Below are positions 1 through 6,783 of a DNA stretch of 19,004 bases, one piece after another (the first letter of the stretch is position 1; each line of letters starts with the position of its first letter). Both the position numbers and the translations under genes were made by a program. This DNA is from an uncultured Eubacteriales bacterium (GTDB lineage Bacteria > Bacillota > Clostridia > UMGS1883): positions 1-19,004 of the forward strand of contig CAJJUC010000025.1 of assembly GCA_905195005.1 (NCBI GenBank), read 5' to 3'. The notes beneath the pieces were generated by a model, which was given only the letters and a program-made list of their open reading frames with translations, was not told where the DNA came from and searched no databases.

Positions 1-1
1 A

Positions 2-20
2 GCAAGGCTTGGCGCCTTGC
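2..20. other. Short GC-rich hairpin at window edge
   Basis: GCAAGGC (2-8) and GCCTTGC (14-20) pair around a 5-nt loop. The hairpin lies 70-90 nt downstream of the small ACT gene on the minus strand and could be its terminator, but the sequence that would show a T-tract is outside the window. The reading frame through 1-60 on the minus strand is open but has no ribosome binding site, so I do not call a gene there. Confidence 0.3.
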
Positions 21-91
21 AAGTCCCGAAAAGACAGTTGTGCAGAAATTTAACAAGCATTGGGCGCATGGTGTTTGAGTCTGTTATGACT

Positions 92-361
92 TTAATCATT
101 ATGTACGCTGCGGAACATATTCTCCGGCAGGCTTGTTATCGAAACGCCGAGCTCCGCCCCAACCTTGTCAAGCTCCTTTGAAAGCTCCTCAAACGTAACC
201 GTACTGTTTTCAAGATCCACCAATGAAATCATTGTAAAAAGATTTTGCATAAGCTTTTGCGAAATGTCGAGAATATTAATATTTTTCTCGTAAAACAATC
301 CGCTCACCCTTGCTATTATACCCGTTTTGTCCTTTCCGACAACCGTAATTACCGCACGCAT
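92..361 (-). CDS. Small ACT-domain protein (UPF0237 family)
   Basis: This 89-residue protein is a single ACT domain. It starts with MRAVITVVGKDKTGIIARVS and carries NILDISQ at about residues 28-34, which is characteristic of the UPF0237 family. ACT domains bind small ligands, often amino acids, and usually act as regulatory modules; the ligand and partner of this family member are not known to me. Start: AAGGAGTG lies just upstream and overlaps the rlmB stop codon, with only 12 bp between the genes, so it is translated right after rlmB from the same transcript. In many Firmicutes this gene is followed by a PFL-family (UPF0210) gene. Here no start for such a gene is visible in the 91 bp left in the window. 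Family assignment is secure; function is not. Confidence 0.9.
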   Translation of the reverse strand: MRAVITVVGKDKTGIIARVSGLFYEKNINILDISQKLMQNLFTMISLVDLENSTVTFEELSKELDKVGAELGVSITSLPENMFRSVHND

Positions 362-373
362 TTAAAACACTCC

Positions 374-1108
374 TTAATTATTATTTTGTCTGACCGCTTC
401 ATAAATAAACAATGCTGCCGCAACCGAAGCGTTCAGTGAATTTACATTTCCCTTCATAGGGATTTTAACAATAAAATCGCACTTATCGAGGATAAGGCGG
501 CTTATGCCCTCCCCCTCAGAGCCGATAACAACCGCCGCCGCACCTTTAAGGTCAGCTTCGTACAGTGTTCTGTCGCCCGAAGCGTCAGCCCCGGTTATCC
601 AAACGCCGCGCTCCTTAAGCTCATCAATTGTTTTTGCAAGATTTGCCGCACGCACAACCGGCGTGTATTCCTCCGCGCCTGCCGCAGCCTTGCAGCATGC
701 CGCCGTCAGCCCGACGGAATCATGCTTCGGGATAATTACGCCGTGCGCCCCGGCGCAGTTCGCCGTTCTTATAACCGAGCCGAGATTATGCGGGTCACGA
801 ACCTTGTCAAGAATAACGATAAACGGCTTTTCTCCTTTCCTTTCCGCATTTTTAAAAATATCCTCAAGCTGTGCATATTCCGCGGCGGCGCACATTGCAA
901 TTATTCCCTGATGCGCGCCTGTTTCACTCATTTCGTCAAGCTTGCGCGCGTCGGTCTCCACAACGGAAATGCCCATCTGCCTTGCTTTGGCAAGTATCGG
1001 AATAACGCTTCCTTTGCGCGAACCTTTTTTTATATATATTTTATCAATCGGTCTGCCGCTTTTCAGCGCCTCCGCCACAGGGTTTCTCCCCTCAATTTTA
1101 TCTGTCAT
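374..1108 (-). CDS. rlmB: 23S rRNA 2'-O-ribose methyltransferase, RlmB/TrmH (SpoU) family
   Basis: This 244-residue SPOUT-class enzyme transfers a methyl group from S-adenosylmethionine to a ribose 2'-OH, most likely G2251 of 23S rRNA as in RlmB. An N-terminal substrate-binding domain spans about residues 5-75 (GRNPVAEAL; HQGI at 66-69). The catalytic knot domain follows with all three SpoU motifs: motif 1 DKVRDPHNLGSVIRTA (101-116, with the catalytic-type Arg114), motif 2 VIGSEGEGI (194-202), and motif 3 IPMKGNVNSLNASVA (217-231). Length is normal for the family. AAAGGAG sits 12 nt before the ATG. A promoter (1160-1188) lies in the gap after comEC, so the gene can be expressed without comEC. 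A paralogous tRNA/rRNA methyltransferase of the same family is the only real alternative. Confidence 0.93.
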   Translation of the reverse strand: MTDKIEGRNPVAEALKSGRPIDKIYIKKGSRKGSVIPILAKARQMGISVVETDARKLDEMSETGAHQGIIAMCAAAEYAQLEDIFKNAERKGEKPFIVILDKVRDPHNLGSVIRTANCAGAHGVIIPKHDSVGLTAACCKAAAGAEEYTPVVRAANLAKTIDELKERGVWITGADASGDRTLYEADLKGAAAVVIGSEGEGISRLILDKCDFIVKIPMKGNVNSLNASVAAALFIYEAVRQNNN

Positions 1109-1159
1109 TAATTATGCAGACTCCTTTCCGCGCACGGGTGCGCTGCGCCCATTTAATAT

Positions 1160-1188
1160 ATTATAGCACAGACTTTTCCCGTTTTCCA
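1160..1188 (-). promoter_or_regulatory. Promoter of rlmB-ACT
   Basis: On the minus strand TGGAAA (1183-1188) and TATAAT (1160-1165) are separated by exactly 17 bp, and the -10 box is preceded by TG one base upstream (extended -10). The promoter lies in the 87-bp gap between comEC and rlmB. The leader then contains a small hairpin (GCGCA 1130-1134 with TGCGC 1139-1143) just before the rlmB ribosome binding site. Confidence 0.65.
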
Positions 1189-1195
1189 CACTTTT

Positions 1196-3265
1196 TTAGC
1201 GTTTAATTGTAAATTCTTTTCCGCTTTCCTCAAACCGCCCGTGCGCAATCTCCGAAAGTCTGCGTTTGCTATCGCCGAGCACCTTCGGTGCAAGAATATA
1301 ATCGGCGCTTATCCGAACTCCGTTTTCGTAAAACAGCGCAATGTCATGCGGCTGAAGATGCCTCATATAAACAAGGCTCTTTTCTCCGAAATCCATCCGC
1401 ACAACTGCGTCTTTTTCGTATTCTTCCGTTATATAAGGGTAGCATATGTATGCTCCTCCGAAGCTTTCACTTTCATCCGCCTTCAGCCATTCGGTCTGCA
1501 TTCCCTGCTTATTCTCCGCCTTTTCAAGCTTTTCCGTAAGCGCACCGCTGTACATCCGGTCGGGCATTATAAGCTTTTTTATTTTACCTTTCGCGGCAAG
1601 GCATATCATTTCATCGCAGTTTTCCGCCGTCTGAACGGCGCATTCATAGCTGTCCTTACCGGTTTCCGTCAGATATTTTTCCGCGTCGTAAGCGTTTTCG
1701 CAGTCAATGAGCATTATTTTGTTTTCGGGTAAGCGCACAACCGTGCTGCCGCCAAGACTGTAGCTCATGGATGTAACCGTTGCAGCCGCGCCTGAAAAAA
1801 CCGCCGTGCACACAACCGTGTAAGTCAAAGCTGAAAGCGCCGCCGCACGCCGAACCGCTCTACGTCTTTCCGGAAAGAAAAACAAAAGCAGCATCACTGC
1901 GTAATACATGCACAGCGAAATAACGTTCACCCTTCCGAGCTGAATCGAGGCGCCCGGAAGCGCTGCTATAACATATGAAACCGAGATTACGGCGCTGAGT
2001 GCAATGCGGCACAAAAGCGCCAACAGCGATGACAGAAACGGAACCGCGGAAAACAGAACAAAAGCCATTCCGAGAATTATTACCGCCGAGGAAAACACCG
2101 ACACCAAAACATTTGACACAAGCGAATATAAAGCCGCTTCCCCGAACACAAAGGCGGACACCGGCAAAACGGTCAGCTGTGCGGACAGTGTAAGCGAAAT
2201 CGCCTCCGCCGCAGGCTTCGGGCAAAATTTAAGAAGCGATGCAATTCTGCTCTGCCACATCAGTATTCCCAGAACCGACAGCGCCGAAAATACAAACCCG
2301 ATATTCATAATGACAAACGGATTGTATATACTCATTGCCAACACCGAAACTGCAAGCGCAGTATATCCGTCACGCTCACGGTAAAGCATATTTGCCGCCT
2401 GATATACAATGCACATTATACATGCGCGCATGACTGATGCGCCGCCGCCCGTCACCGCTGCGAAAAATACTGCCGCAATTATCGCCGCAAAGCCGCCCTT
2501 TCTTCCGCGGCCGAAAATTCCGTAAACGAAATACATGAGAGCTGCAAGCATAACCGATATATGCATTCCCGAAACAACGGCAACATGGCTCAGACCGGCG
2601 TCCCTCATCGCTTTTGTCAGCTTGTCCGACATATCCGCCTTGCTGCCGATGAGCATTGCCTCAAACAGTCCGCGGTCATCTCCGCTGAAAAACCGCTTCG
2701 ACACATCGCCGATGTATCTTTGAACCGCAAACGCCGCCCCCTCTGCACCCTTGCAGGTGATTCCGAGCTTTTCGGCAGTTTCAGCGTAGGCAGTGATAAA
2801 AATATTCTGCCCTGCAAGATATTTTGCATAGTCAAAGCTTCCGCCCTGTGAGTACATCGGGCTTGCCAGCGTCACTCTCGCCGCGGCATATTCGCCGGGC
2901 TTAAGCTTCGGGCACTTTTCAATGCTGACGCGGAGCTTAAGTTTTCCGTACGGCGTGTCGGCACGTGCCGCAAATGTTCCGTCCGACGGCGGCTCGAGCA
3001 CAAGCAGTCTGAGCGTTTTAACAGCTCCGTCACAGCGGCGCGCAAGGTATGCGCGGCTCCTGTCGGCAGAGTTATAGCGTGCAATTCCCAAAAGCACGGC
3101 GGCAAATGCAAGCAAAACCGCAAGCATTCCCTTTTTGCGGATAAAGCAGGCATACCCGGCGGCTAAAACGGCGGCAAGCGCAAGAAGCGCAATATTTGCC
3201 CCGTATGATGCAAAAACAATTCCGCCAGCGAAGCAAAGCGCTGCCGCAACCGTAAACCTTTTCAT
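1196..3265 (-). CDS. comEC: ComEC/Rec2-family DNA uptake channel with degenerate C-terminal domain
   Basis: The 689-residue membrane protein belongs to the ComEC/Rec2 family, which forms the inner-membrane channel for single-stranded DNA during natural transformation. Order: two or three N-terminal membrane helices (about 1-62), a soluble OB-like region (about 75-165, with FDYAKYL at 144-150), then the polytopic competence domain (about 195-495) with the diagnostic GLSHVAVVSGMHIS at 224-237. The C-terminal part (about 498-689) sits where the metallo-beta-lactamase nuclease-like domain belongs. It keeps the first strands (RLPENKIMLID, 511-521), but the region expected to hold the HxHxDH metal site reads VQTAENCDEMI (544-554), with no histidine cluster. 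The nuclease-like site is therefore lost. AAGGGAGA lies 8-9 nt before the ATG. No other competence genes are in the window, so whether it takes up DNA is open. Confidence 0.9.
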   Translation of the reverse strand: MKRFTVAAALCFAGGIVFASYGANIALLALAAVLAAGYACFIRKKGMLAVLLAFAAVLLGIARYNSADRSRAYLARRCDGAVKTLRLLVLEPPSDGTFAARADTPYGKLKLRVSIEKCPKLKPGEYAAARVTLASPMYSQGGSFDYAKYLAGQNIFITAYAETAEKLGITCKGAEGAAFAVQRYIGDVSKRFFSGDDRGLFEAMLIGSKADMSDKLTKAMRDAGLSHVAVVSGMHISVMLAALMYFVYGIFGRGRKGGFAAIIAAVFFAAVTGGGASVMRACIMCIVYQAANMLYRERDGYTALAVSVLAMSIYNPFVIMNIGFVFSALSVLGILMWQSRIASLLKFCPKPAAEAISLTLSAQLTVLPVSAFVFGEAALYSLVSNVLVSVFSSAVIILGMAFVLFSAVPFLSSLLALLCRIALSAVISVSYVIAALPGASIQLGRVNVISLCMYYAVMLLLFFFPERRRAVRRAAALSALTYTVVCTAVFSGAAATVTSMSYSLGGSTVVRLPENKIMLIDCENAYDAEKYLTETGKDSYECAVQTAENCDEMICLAAKGKIKKLIMPDRMYSGALTEKLEKAENKQGMQTEWLKADESESFGGAYICYPYITEEYEKDAVVRMDFGEKSLVYMRHLQPHDIALFYENGVRISADYILAPKVLGDSKRRLSEIAHGRFEESGKEFTIKR

Positions 3266-3290
3266 TGGTAAGATCTCCCTTAAGAAAATA

Positions 3291-3324
3291 GGGCTGCAAC
3301 AAAAGTCACATTTTGCTGCAGCCC
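3291..3324. terminator. Hairpin upstream of comEC, likely terminator of the lysC side
   Basis: GGGCTGCAACAAAA (3291-3304) pairs with TTTTGCTGCAGCCC (3311-3324) around a 6-nt loop. The one imperfect pair is A/C on the plus strand but G-U in minus-strand RNA, so the hairpin is fully paired in a leftward transcript. There it is followed by TATTTTC, a weak T-tract. It lies only 25 bp before the comEC start and could end transcripts arriving from lysC or act as an attenuator for comEC. Confidence 0.5.
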
Positions 3325-3531
3325 CTTGGGGGCGAAAGAAAAATAGCGCAGAACGGACAAACTGAACCCGAAGGCGTACATCACTTAGGGCTCCCGAAAA
3401 CCAAAGGTTTTTGGGAAAAGGAGAAACAGCGTAATGAATGAGCAGTAAATTTTAATTTGCTGCGAATGATACAACGCTTGTTTCGACGCCCGAGAGGTGA
3501 AGTTTGTTCGTAGCATAAAGCATTATTTTAC

Positions 3532-3557
3532 AGAAATTCGTTGCACAACGAATTTCT
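3532..3557. repeat. Perfect 12-bp inverted repeat
   Basis: AGAAATTCGTTG (3532-3543) and CAACGAATTTCT (3546-3557) are exact reverse complements around a 2-nt centre. It is the innermost hairpin of the structured block between lysC and comEC. Confidence 0.85.
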
Positions 3558-3636
3558 ACATTTGGATTCTTTGACTGTTTACTCCGATTTTCTATTTGCT
3601 TTATGCGTTCTGCGCATTTTGCTACAGCCCCATGAA

Positions 3637-4842
3637 TTAAAGATTAAACTTGCTGTGGATGGCGCGAACAGCGTTCTCCGCATCCTTCACATTAATGAGA
3701 ACGCTCACTCTTATTTCGCTTGTTGAAATCATCTGAATGTTGATTCCCGCGTCATACAGCGCCTCGAACATCAGCGCCGCAACACCGGGGTTCGATGTCA
3801 TTCCTGCGCCCACGACAGATACCTTTGAAACGTTTTCATCATGTACAACCGACTCCGCACCGATAAGGCTGTTGTTTTCATCGATTACGCGAAGCGCCGG
3901 CTCAAGGTCATCGCGCGAAACCGTGAAGCTTATATCCTTGCTTCCGTCACGTCCGATTGACTGAAGAATAACGTCAACGTTTATTTTCTTTTTCGCAAGA
4001 AGCGAGAATATCTGAAAGGCCTTTCCGGGTGTGTCATGAATATTAACAAGCGCGATTCTTGCAATATCGTTATCGCGCGCAATTCCTCTTATCAGCATTT
4101 TTTCCACAGTGTTTTCCTCCTTAACAATTGTGCCCGGAACCTTTTCAAAGCTCGAAAGCACTTCCATATTCACATTGAATTTCTTTGCCAGCTCAACGCT
4201 TCTGTTATGCAGAACGTTCGCGCCTGCCGAAGCAAGCTCAAGCATTTCGTCATAGGTTATTTCGCTGAGCATTTTTGCGTCGCTCACAATTCTCGGGTCG
4301 GCTGTGTACACACCGCGCACGTCGGTAAATATTTGGCACAAATCAGCGCCGAGCGCCGCCGCAATCGCCACTGCCGATGTGTCGCTTCCGCCTCTGCCGA
4401 GCGTTGTGATATCGTCATATTTGTTGATTCCCTGGAAGCCTGCAACGATAACTATTTTGCGCTTGTCAAGCTCGGTGTGAATCCTCTCGCCCACAACGCG
4501 CTTTATCCTTGCCTTTGAATAATTGCTGTCCGTTTTGATTTCCGCCTGCCAGCCGGTGAGTGAAATAACCGGTCTGCCGAGCTTTTCTATCGCCATGGCA
4601 AGCAGCGACATTGAAATCTGCTCACCTGCCGAAAGCAGGACGTCCATTTCCCTTTTTGATGAATTGGGGTTGATTTCCGCCGCCTTTTCCAAAAGGTCGT
4701 CTGTCGTATCTCCCTGCGCCGAAACGACAACCACAACATCGTTTCCGCCGTCATATGTTTCCGCAACGCGGCGGGCAACATTAAACACCCTTTCAGCATT
4801 TGCAACGCTGCTGCCGCCGAATTTCTGAACTATTAAACCCAT
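3637..4842 (-). CDS. lysC: Aspartate kinase
   Basis: The 401-residue enzyme phosphorylates aspartate to 4-phosphoaspartate, the first step toward lysine, threonine, methionine and diaminopimelate. The amino acid kinase domain starts with the signature KFGGSS (7-12) and contains the TDVRGVYTADPRI segment and LGRGGSDTSAVAIAAAL. The C-terminal third holds two ACT domains, the first around IARIALVNIHDTPGKAFQIF and the second around VSVVGAGMTSNPGVAALMFEAL; this is the arrangement of feedback-regulated monofunctional kinases. The ligand (lysine, threonine or both) cannot be read from the sequence. Length is typical. Ribosome binding is weak: AAAGG sits 14 nt before the ATG. The gene follows hom after 84 bp that contain a hairpin terminator. 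Its stop codon nearly touches the terminal repeat of the 3291-3631 block. Confidence 0.96.
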   Translation of the reverse strand: MGLIVQKFGGSSVANAERVFNVARRVAETYDGGNDVVVVVSAQGDTTDDLLEKAAEINPNSSKREMDVLLSAGEQISMSLLAMAIEKLGRPVISLTGWQAEIKTDSNYSKARIKRVVGERIHTELDKRKIVIVAGFQGINKYDDITTLGRGGSDTSAVAIAAALGADLCQIFTDVRGVYTADPRIVSDAKMLSEITYDEMLELASAGANVLHNRSVELAKKFNVNMEVLSSFEKVPGTIVKEENTVEKMLIRGIARDNDIARIALVNIHDTPGKAFQIFSLLAKKKINVDVILQSIGRDGSKDISFTVSRDDLEPALRVIDENNSLIGAESVVHDENVSKVSVVGAGMTSNPGVAALMFEALYDAGINIQMISTSEIRVSVLINVKDAENAVRAIHSKFNL

Positions 4843-4870
4843 TTATAATACCGTAACCTTTCTGTCCGCA

Positions 4871-4915
4871 GTTAAAACGGAGCGCGCCTCTGCCGCGGAC
4901 CGGCAGAAGCTCCGT
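4871..4915 (-). terminator. Hairpin between hom and lysC
   Basis: In the minus-strand transcript ACGGAGC (complement of 4909-4915) pairs with GCTCCGT (complement of 4877-4883), with an inner CTGCCG/CGGCAG stem (complements of 4901-4906 and 4890-4895). TTTT follows the outer stem. It lies in the 84-bp gap after hom. The T-tract is short, so partial termination that lowers lysC relative to hom is as likely as full termination. Confidence 0.6.
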
Positions 4916-4926
4916 AAATATCTCAA

Positions 4927-6126
4927 TTACCTGAAAATTCTCATCTTCGAAACAGCGCCGCCGATTTTCGCAATCCGCTCGTCAAGCTCGGCGCCGCTAA
5001 TTTTCGGCGTTACAAAGCCGTAATCCGACAGACCGCGAATAATCTCAATCTCACCGAACTCGGCTGAAACCGCTGCGCACTGCTCTTTTTTGATGCGGAC
5101 AAAATACTTTGCTTTTCCGCTTCCGTACGGAAGCAACTTGCCCGAGCTCTTTTTCCATGCAAATTCTTTCCTGAAGCCGGGATTTCTTACAATGTCCACA
5201 ATATCCCCGACAACCGCGCTTGCCGTCGGCAGCTTGCCTGCGCCGCGCCCGTAAAACATGAGTGTATCACACATATTTCCGCGCACTATCACAGCATTGA
5301 AAACATCCTCCACTCCCGACAGCGGACAGGATTTTTCAATCAGCATCGGCGAAACGGAAGCGCTCACCTTTCCGTCCTCAACGCTTCCCATGCCGATAAG
5401 CTTTATCGTGCAGTTAAGCGCCGCAGCGTATGCAACGTCCTCCTCGGTAAGATTTCTGATTCCCTTTGTGTATATCTCGCCGCTGTCAACCTTTTTTCCT
5501 GTTGCAAGCGACATAAGGATTGCTATTTTGCGGCAGGCGTCGATTCCGTCCACATCGGCGGTCGGGTCTTTTTCGGCATATCCGAGCTCCTGCGCCGTCT
5601 TAAGCGCCGTTTCAAAGCTTTGGTTTTCCCCGAACATTTTTGTCAGGATGAAATTCGTCGTTCCGTTCAGTATGCCGGCAATTTCAGTAATGTCGTTCGC
5701 GGCAATATCGTTTGCAATCGGGCGGATAATAGGGATTCCTCCGCCGACGCTTGCCTCGTAAAGATAGCGCACATTGTTTTTTTCGGCTATCTCAAAAAAT
5801 TCATCACCGTGCTTTGCCACAAGCTCTTTGTTGCTCGTTACAACGTTTTTGCCGCTTTCAAGCAGCGCCTTGGTGTATTCATACGCAAAGCGCACGCCGC
5901 CCATTGTTTCGGCAACAACGCTTATTTCCTTATCGCCCAGAATATCTTCAAAGTTTTTTGTAAATATCTCCTTTTGCTCATGCTCCGAAAAATCCCTTAT
6001 GTCGAGCACGCGCTTCACACGGATATCCTCTCCCGTGTTCCTTTTCAGCACGGCGCTGTTTTTCGTAACTATTTCGTACACACCGCTTCCGACAACGCCG
6101 AACCCGATTATCGCAACATTTATCAT
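4927..6126 (-). CDS. hom: Homoserine dehydrogenase
   Basis: The 399-residue enzyme reduces aspartate 4-semialdehyde to homoserine using NAD(P)H, at the branch to threonine and methionine. The N-terminal Rossmann domain begins MINVAIIGFGVVGSGVYEIV, with the nucleotide-binding GFGVVGSG at 8-15. The catalytic domain contains the family signatures GILNGTTNFIL and YAEKDPTADVDGIDACRKI. The C-terminal part (about 60 residues from KYFVRI) sits where an ACT domain normally lies but is short and seems to lack most of its first helix. The frame is open upstream to 6177, but I place the start at 6126: GGAAGGAAGAGG lies just before this ATG, and the protein then begins at the usual family position. It is 16 bp from the UPF0735 stop and shares that gene's promoter. 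Confidence 0.95.
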   Translation of the reverse strand: MINVAIIGFGVVGSGVYEIVTKNSAVLKRNTGEDIRVKRVLDIRDFSEHEQKEIFTKNFEDILGDKEISVVAETMGGVRFAYEYTKALLESGKNVVTSNKELVAKHGDEFFEIAEKNNVRYLYEASVGGGIPIIRPIANDIAANDITEIAGILNGTTNFILTKMFGENQSFETALKTAQELGYAEKDPTADVDGIDACRKIAILMSLATGKKVDSGEIYTKGIRNLTEEDVAYAAALNCTIKLIGMGSVEDGKVSASVSPMLIEKSCPLSGVEDVFNAVIVRGNMCDTLMFYGRGAGKLPTASAVVGDIVDIVRNPGFRKEFAWKKSSGKLLPYGSGKAKYFVRIKKEQCAAVSAEFGEIEIIRGLSDYGFVTPKISGAELDERIAKIGGAVSKMRIFR

Positions 6127-6142
6127 CCGAACCTCTTCCTTC

Positions 6143-6577
6143 CTATTGCTTTGCAAGTATGGTAACATTTCGCACACCCGATGTTTTGTTCAGGTGCGTT
6201 ATCAGCTTATCCGTTCCGCAGCGCATCCTGTCGGTCTGCACCGTCACGGTGATGTTGGCAACGCCGTTTACAGGCACATTCTGGTTAATCGTCAGAATAT
6301 TGCAGCCCACATCGCTCACCACGGATAAAATTTCGCTCAGAACGCCCTTAATATCGAGCGCCACAACAAGAAGCGTCAGAATACCCTGCATCTGGTTAAA
6401 AGGAAAAACGAAGTCCTTATATTTATAATACGCACTCCGTGAAACCTTTGCCATTGCCGCAGCGTCATTCACCGTTTCCGCCTTTCCCGAATCAAGCAGC
6501 TCCTTGACCAAAAGCACCTTGTGATAAACAGGGGGCAAAACCGACAAATCTGCAATTACAAGCTTTCGTTCCTCCAC
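6143..6577 (-). CDS. ACT-domain regulator, UPF0735 (PheB-like) family
   Basis: The protein has 144 residues from a GTG start. An N-terminal helix-turn-helix-like part contains AETVNDAAAMAKVSRSAYYKYKDFVFPF, the hallmark of UPF0735, and a C-terminal ACT domain runs from about residue 68 (LTLLVVALDIKGVLSEIL). B. subtilis PheB belongs to this family; members often sit beside hom in Clostridia. A role as a ligand-sensing regulator of amino acid genes is inferred, not shown. Start choice matters: an in-frame ATG exists at 6628, but it lies inside the promoter spacer and its codons overlap the -10 box, so the mRNA begins after it. The GTG at 6575-6577 gives MEERKLVIADLSVLPP, matching the family start and length, with GGTGG about 8 nt upstream. 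hom follows after 16 bp. Confidence 0.85.
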   Translation of the reverse strand: MEERKLVIADLSVLPPVYHKVLLVKELLDSGKAETVNDAAAMAKVSRSAYYKYKDFVFPFNQMQGILTLLVVALDIKGVLSEILSVVSDVGCNILTINQNVPVNGVANITVTVQTDRMRCGTDKLITHLNKTSGVRNVTILAKQ

Positions 6578-6618
6578 TGTGTCCACCACCCGCGCACATT
6601 TGTTTTCACAACAGTCAT

Positions 6619-6647
6619 ATAATAGCATTTAAGCGCCCGTTTGTCAA
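6619..6647 (-). promoter_or_regulatory. Consensus promoter of the UPF0735-hom(-lysC) operon
   Basis: TTGACA (complement of 6642-6647), 17-bp spacer, TATTAT (complement of 6619-6624). This is a near-perfect sigma-A promoter. It fires leftward and forms, with the rodA promoter, a divergent 155-bp intergenic region. Its position rules out the most upstream ATG of the UPF0735 frame. Confidence 0.85.
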
Positions 6648-6709
6648 TAGAATTATTCCCTTTGCACCTTATTTTCATAAAAAAAATATTAATTCTACAA
6701 AAAATCGGG

Positions 6710-6738
6710 TGGAAATCGCGATAAACGTGTGTTATACT
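6710..6738 (+). promoter_or_regulatory. Promoter of rodA
   Basis: TGGAAA (6710-6715), 17-bp spacer, TATACT (6733-6738), with TG one base before the -10 box. The expected start site is about 40 nt before the TTG start codon. The -35 hexamer is the same as at the rlmB promoter. Confidence 0.65.
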
Positions 6739-6783
6739 AATAATATAAATTTTTTTGCAGATTAATTAAGGCAGGCGATTTTA

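Larger units (their letters stand above)
3291..3631. repeat. Gene-free structured block with nested inverted repeats (MITE-like or structured RNA)
   Basis: This stretch fills the 371-bp gap between the lysC stop and comEC and has no plausible gene. Its ends are related: GGGCTGCAACAAAA at 3291 is the inverse of TTTTGCTACAGCCCC at 3617-3631. Inside, GCGCAGAACG (3346-3355) pairs with CGTTCTGCGC (3606-3615). Within that closing stem lie three further stems: TCCCGAAAACC (3392-3402) with GGTTTTTGGGA (3406-3416); GAAACAGCGT (3423-3432) with ACGCTTGTTTC (3474-3484), enclosing GCAGTAAATT (3442-3451) with AATTTGCTGC (3454-3463); and GCATAAAGCA (3513-3522) with TGCTTTATGC (3597-3606), enclosing a perfect 12-bp hairpin at 3532-3557. 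The architecture suits either a non-autonomous mobile repeat or a branched RNA; the copy number elsewhere in the genome is not visible here. Confidence 0.6.

Noticed and set aside
22..70. Possible start of a downstream PFL-family gene at the left edge
   Set aside because: The open frame has no ribosome binding site, does not read like the start of that family, and contains a hairpin.
504..911. Plus-strand frame over rlmB
   Set aside because: Antisense to conserved SpoU motifs; low-complexity Ser/Ala product and no ribosome binding site.
3291..3631. Direct or spaced repeats that could suggest a CRISPR array or an IS with transposase
   Set aside because: Repeats are inverted and nested, not regularly spaced, and no transposase or cas gene is present.
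3541..3726. Short plus-strand frame at the edge of the structured block
   Set aside because: It runs across the terminal repeat into the antisense of lysC and has no ribosome binding site.
6127..6177. 17-codon upstream extension of hom
   Set aside because: The ribosome binding site lies before the ATG at 6126, and the extension overlaps the end of the UPF0735 gene and is absent from the family.
5774..6328. Plus-strand open frame (184 codons) over hom and the UPF0735 gene
   Set aside because: It spans two real genes on the other strand and is Ser/Thr/Phe-rich, as expected of an antisense shadow.
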